A stretch of DNA of 64,000 nt from Vreelandella malpeensis (GTDB taxonomy: Bacteria > Pseudomonadota > Gammaproteobacteria > Pseudomonadales > Halomonadaceae): positions 62,001 through 126,000 of the forward strand of contig NZ_WHVL01000001.1 in the NCBI RefSeq assembly GCF_020622355.1, read 5' to 3'. The notes under the pieces are model-generated. The model worked only from the letters and a program-made list of their open reading frames with translations. It did no database searches and was not told where the DNA came from. Each line of letters opens with the position of its first letter. The stretch's first letter is position 1. The position numbers and the translations under genes are program-made. Below, one piece after another: positions 61,495 to 64,000 of the stretch.

Positions 61495-64000
61495 TCACTG
61501 GTTCACCGGCGGCGGCGCGAGCACTTCCCGCGAGCCGTTGCCACCCATCGACGACACTACCCCGGCGCCCTCCATCGCCTCTACCAGGCGCGCGGCGCGG
61601 TTGTAGCCGATCTTGAAGCGCCGCTGGACCGCGGAGATCGAGGCCTTGCGGGTTTCGGTGACGAACTGCACCGCCTCATCGTAGAGCGCATCCTGCTCGG
61701 CATCGTCGCCATCGACCCCGTCGGCCTCGAGCCCGGCAAGTGCATCCGCCGAGACGCCGCCGGAGAGAATCTCGTCGATGTACTCGGGCTCGCCCCGGCG
61801 CTTCCAGTCATCCACCACCCGGTGCACCTCGTCGTCATCCACGAACGCGCCGTGGACGCGATTGGGCGGCCCGGACCCCGCCGGCAGGTAGAGCATGTCG
61901 CCGTGGCCCAGCAGGCTCTCGGCGCCGCCCTGGTCGAGAATCGTGCGCGAGTCGATGCGCGAGGAGACCTGGAACGCCATGCGCGAGGGAATGTTGGCCT
62001 TGATCAGCCCCGTCACCACGTCCACCGACGGGCGCTGGGTGGCGAGGATCAAGTGGATACCTGCCGCACGCGCCTTCTGGGCCAACCGCGCGATCAGCTC
62101 CTCGACTTTCTTGCCGACGATCATGAACATGTCGGCGAACTCGTCGATCACCACCACGATATAGGGCAGCTTCTCGAGCACTGGCGGGGTCTGGTGAACC
62201 TCCCAGGGCTGCGGTTCCCACAGCGGGTCCGCCACCTGGGCGCCGGCGCGCTCGGCTTCGTCCAGGCGCGCGTTGAAGCCGGCGATGTTGCGCACGCCCA
62301 TCGCTGCCATCAGCTTGTAGCGCCGCTCCATTTCCGCCACGCACCAGCGCAGGCTGTTGGCGGCTTCCTTCATGTCGGTGACTACCGGGGCCAGAAGGTG
62401 CGGGATGCCATCGTAGACCGACAACTCAAGCATCTTCGGGTCGACCATGATCAGCTTGAGCTCGTCGGGCTTGGCCTTGAGCAGCATCGAGATGAGCATG
62501 GCGTTGACGCCGACGGACTTGCCCGAACCGGTGGTGCCGGCCACCAGCAGGTGGGGCATCTTGCCCAGGTTCGCGACCACCGGGCCGCCGCCGATGTCCT
62601 GGCCGAGCGCCATGGTCAAAGGCGAGCTCTCCTGCTGGTAGCGGTCGGAATCGATCACCTCGCGCAGGCGGATCATCGCCCGGTGCGGGTTGGGAATCTC
62701 GATGCCCACCGTGGGACGGCCGGGAATCACCTCGACCACGCGCACGCTCTTGACCATCAGCGAGCGCGCCAGATCCTTGGCGAGGTTGCTGATCTTCGAG
62801 ACCTTCACGCCAGCGGCGGGCTTGATCTCGAAGCGGGTGATGACCGGGCCCGGCCAGGTGTCGACGACTTCCGCCTTGACACCGTACTCGCGCAGGCGCA
62901 CCTCGAGCAGTTCGGCCATGTCGGCGAGCTGCTCCTCGGTGTAGTTCGGCTGGTGCGGCTCCGGCGGGGTCAGAAGCTGCAGGCTCGGCACCTCGCCTTC
63001 GGGCTCCTCGAGGGGCTCGAACGCCGGGCGCTGGCTCTGCAGATGCTCAACGGTCCAGAGCGTCGGGCCGTTGTCCGGTTCCGGCTCGACGGACTCCGAG
63101 GCGAAGGTCGGCTCCTGGCGAACGGCGCGCGGCTCAGGCGCAAGCTCCGGCTCGTCGTCCTCGTCCCACACCGGCTCCGGCACCACTTCCGGCACGCGCC
63201 GGGGCGGGGGCTCGACATCGACGCGGTCGGTCGCAAGCGGTGCGCCGAACACGGGCGATGCGGGCGCTTCTTTGCGCGGCGCCTCTGGCGGCTCGCTGGC
63301 GTTTAGGGCGTCGGCTGCGGCGTCGCTGTCATCGTCGATACCGTCATTGTCGATATAGAAGCGCGCAGCGCTCACCGGCGCCTCGTCGCGAGCGGAGATC
63401 GCGAAGGCCTCGGCGCGCGGCTCGATGGCAGATGCTTCGGGCTCACGGTCGAGAGGTGTCTCGGGCTCGACGGCGGGCGCGGGCGTTTCGGGCTTGATCG
63501 CCTCGGCGTGCTCACTCGGCGCCACGCGCTCGGGGGCCTCGGACGCTACCTCGGGGTCGACCGTCAGCGAAGGCTCGGCCTTGACCCGTTCGACCTTGGC
63601 GGGCGCCACTGGTACCGGCGTGTCGCGGCGTGCGGCCAGGGGCGCCTCGACGGCGGACGCGGCTTCTTCCTGCCGCGCGGGCGGCGGCGTGTAGGCCTTG
63701 TCGGTCGCCTCCCAGGGGATGGAGGTGTCGGTCACCGTGTCGTCATCCGCGCTGAAGGCCATCATGCTCGGCTCGCGACGCCCCTGTTCGCGCGGGCGCA
63801 CCTTGGCGGGTGGCGCGTTCTGCTCGACGGCGACGGGTGCCGGCGTCTCTTGCTCTTGCTCAATATCGCGAGCTTTGTTGTCCTCGCGGGTACGCTCCTT
63901 GAACTTGCGCGACGCCTCGCGGGCCGCAGCCTTGATCGACTTGCGGTCCTCGCGCTTCTGGCGAGCGCGGGCGCGACGGGCACCGAACCAGCCACCGATG
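61495..64000 (-). CDS. ftsK: DNA translocase FtsK (partial; N-terminal membrane domain missing)
   Basis: The frame stays open to the right edge of the window (about 834 codons visible). The edge shows the post-membrane basic segment ([20 protein letters not shown]). A long Pro/Ala/Glu-rich linker follows to about 62950. Then come the motor domain with Walker [17 protein letters not shown] and Walker [42 protein letters not shown], and the C-terminal gamma winged helix [24 protein letters not shown]. FtsK pumps DNA and activates XerCD at the division septum. lolA follows on the same strand. Confidence 0.96.
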   Translation of the reverse strand, partial: IGGWFGARRARARQKREDRKSIKAAAREASRKFKERTREDNKARDIEQEQETPAPVAVEQNAPPAKVRPREQGRREPSMMAFSADDDTVTDTSIPWEATDKAYTPPPARQEEAASAVEAPLAARRDTPVPVAPAKVERVKAEPSLTVDPEVASEAPERVAPSEHAEAIKPETPAPAVEPETPLDREPEASAIEPRAEAFAISARDEAPVSAARFYIDNDGIDDDSDAAADALNASEPPEAPRKEAPASPVFGAPLATDRVDVEPPPRRVPEVVPEPVWDEDDEPELAPEPRAVRQEPTFASESVEPEPDNGPTLWTVEHLQSQRPAFEPLEEPEGEVPSLQLLTPPEPHQPNYTEEQLADMAELLEVRLREYGVKAEVVDTWPGPVITRFEIKPAAGVKVSKISNLAKDLARSLMVKSVRVVEVIPGRPTVGIEIPNPHRAMIRLREVIDSDRYQQESSPLTMALGQDIGGGPVVANLGKMPHLLVAGTTGSGKSVGVNAMLISMLLKAKPDELKLIMVDPKMLELSVYDGIPHLLAPVVTDMKEAANSLRWCVAEMERRYKLMAAMGVRNIAGFNARLDEAERAGAQVADPLWEPQPWEVHQTPPVLEKLPYIVVVIDEFADMFMIVGKKVEELIARLAQKARAAGIHLILATQRPSVDVVTGLIKANIPSRMAFQVSSRIDSRTILDQGGAESLLGHGDMLYLPAGSGPPNRVHGAFVDDDEVHRVVDDWKRRGEPEYIDEILSGGVSADALAGLEADGVDGDDAEQDALYDEAVQFVTETRKASISAVQRRFKIGYNRAARLVEAMEGAGVVSSMGGNGSREVLAPPPVNQ

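Overview
The window looks like a chromosomal segment of a high-GC gammaproteobacterium, most likely a Halomonas-type (Halomonadaceae) organism. The evidence is RMF, LolA, RlmKL and RecBCD, gene neighbourhoods typical of gammaproteobacteria (ftsK-lolA-rarA; rlmKL-rmf-pyrD), a 1606-residue NAD-glutamate dehydrogenase, tripartite tricarboxylate transport, and many acidic proteins. The genus is inference from gene content and style. No rRNA, tRNA, insertion sequence, prophage or CRISPR array was seen.

Layout. 1-3151: tail of a membrane protein, mtfA, and a divergent LysR regulator / tartrate-D-malate dehydrogenase pair. 3148-13201: an accessory carbon-acid catabolism block. A seven-gene minus-strand operon (tctC-tctB-tctA, enolase-superfamily dehydratase, DapA-like lyase, 2-hydroxyacid dehydrogenase, lactate-dehydrogenase-like FMN enzyme) faces a plus-strand IlvD/Edd sugar-acid dehydratase followed by a GntR/FCD regulator. 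An 18-bp perfect palindrome with a TTGACA box on each strand sits between them. The apparent logic is: import an acid through TctABC, dehydrate it to a 2-keto-3-deoxy acid by one of two unrelated dehydratases, cleave or dehydrate it by the DapA-like enzyme, and process the fragments with the dehydrogenases. The substrate is not readable from sequence. This block is the best candidate for undescribed biology.

13254-19045: WrbA, a hemerythrin protein, AstE and a histidine/arginine-type ABC transporter with its binding protein. 19141-23874: TraX-like membrane protein, PAS-GGDEF protein, purEK and a small HTH protein. 23943-27417: ChrA, IlvD and a DUF5362 membrane protein. 27499-38270: recC, then recBD, with pncB antisense between them. 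38364-47348: small housekeeping and accessory genes (PAP2, PhnA, GST, MFS, LysR, esterase, flavin oxidase, GNAT, AraC, LysE). 47415-58415: rlmKL, rmf, pyrD, NAD-GDH, trmA and murI. 58510-64000: hemerythrin protein, rarA, and lolA and ftsK convergent to rarA; ftsK runs off the window.

Several intergenic spaces hold short tandem duplications (12-18 bp) and a degenerate repeat block, which ordinary annotation would miss. All functional names rest on motifs and length read by eye; no database search was possible.
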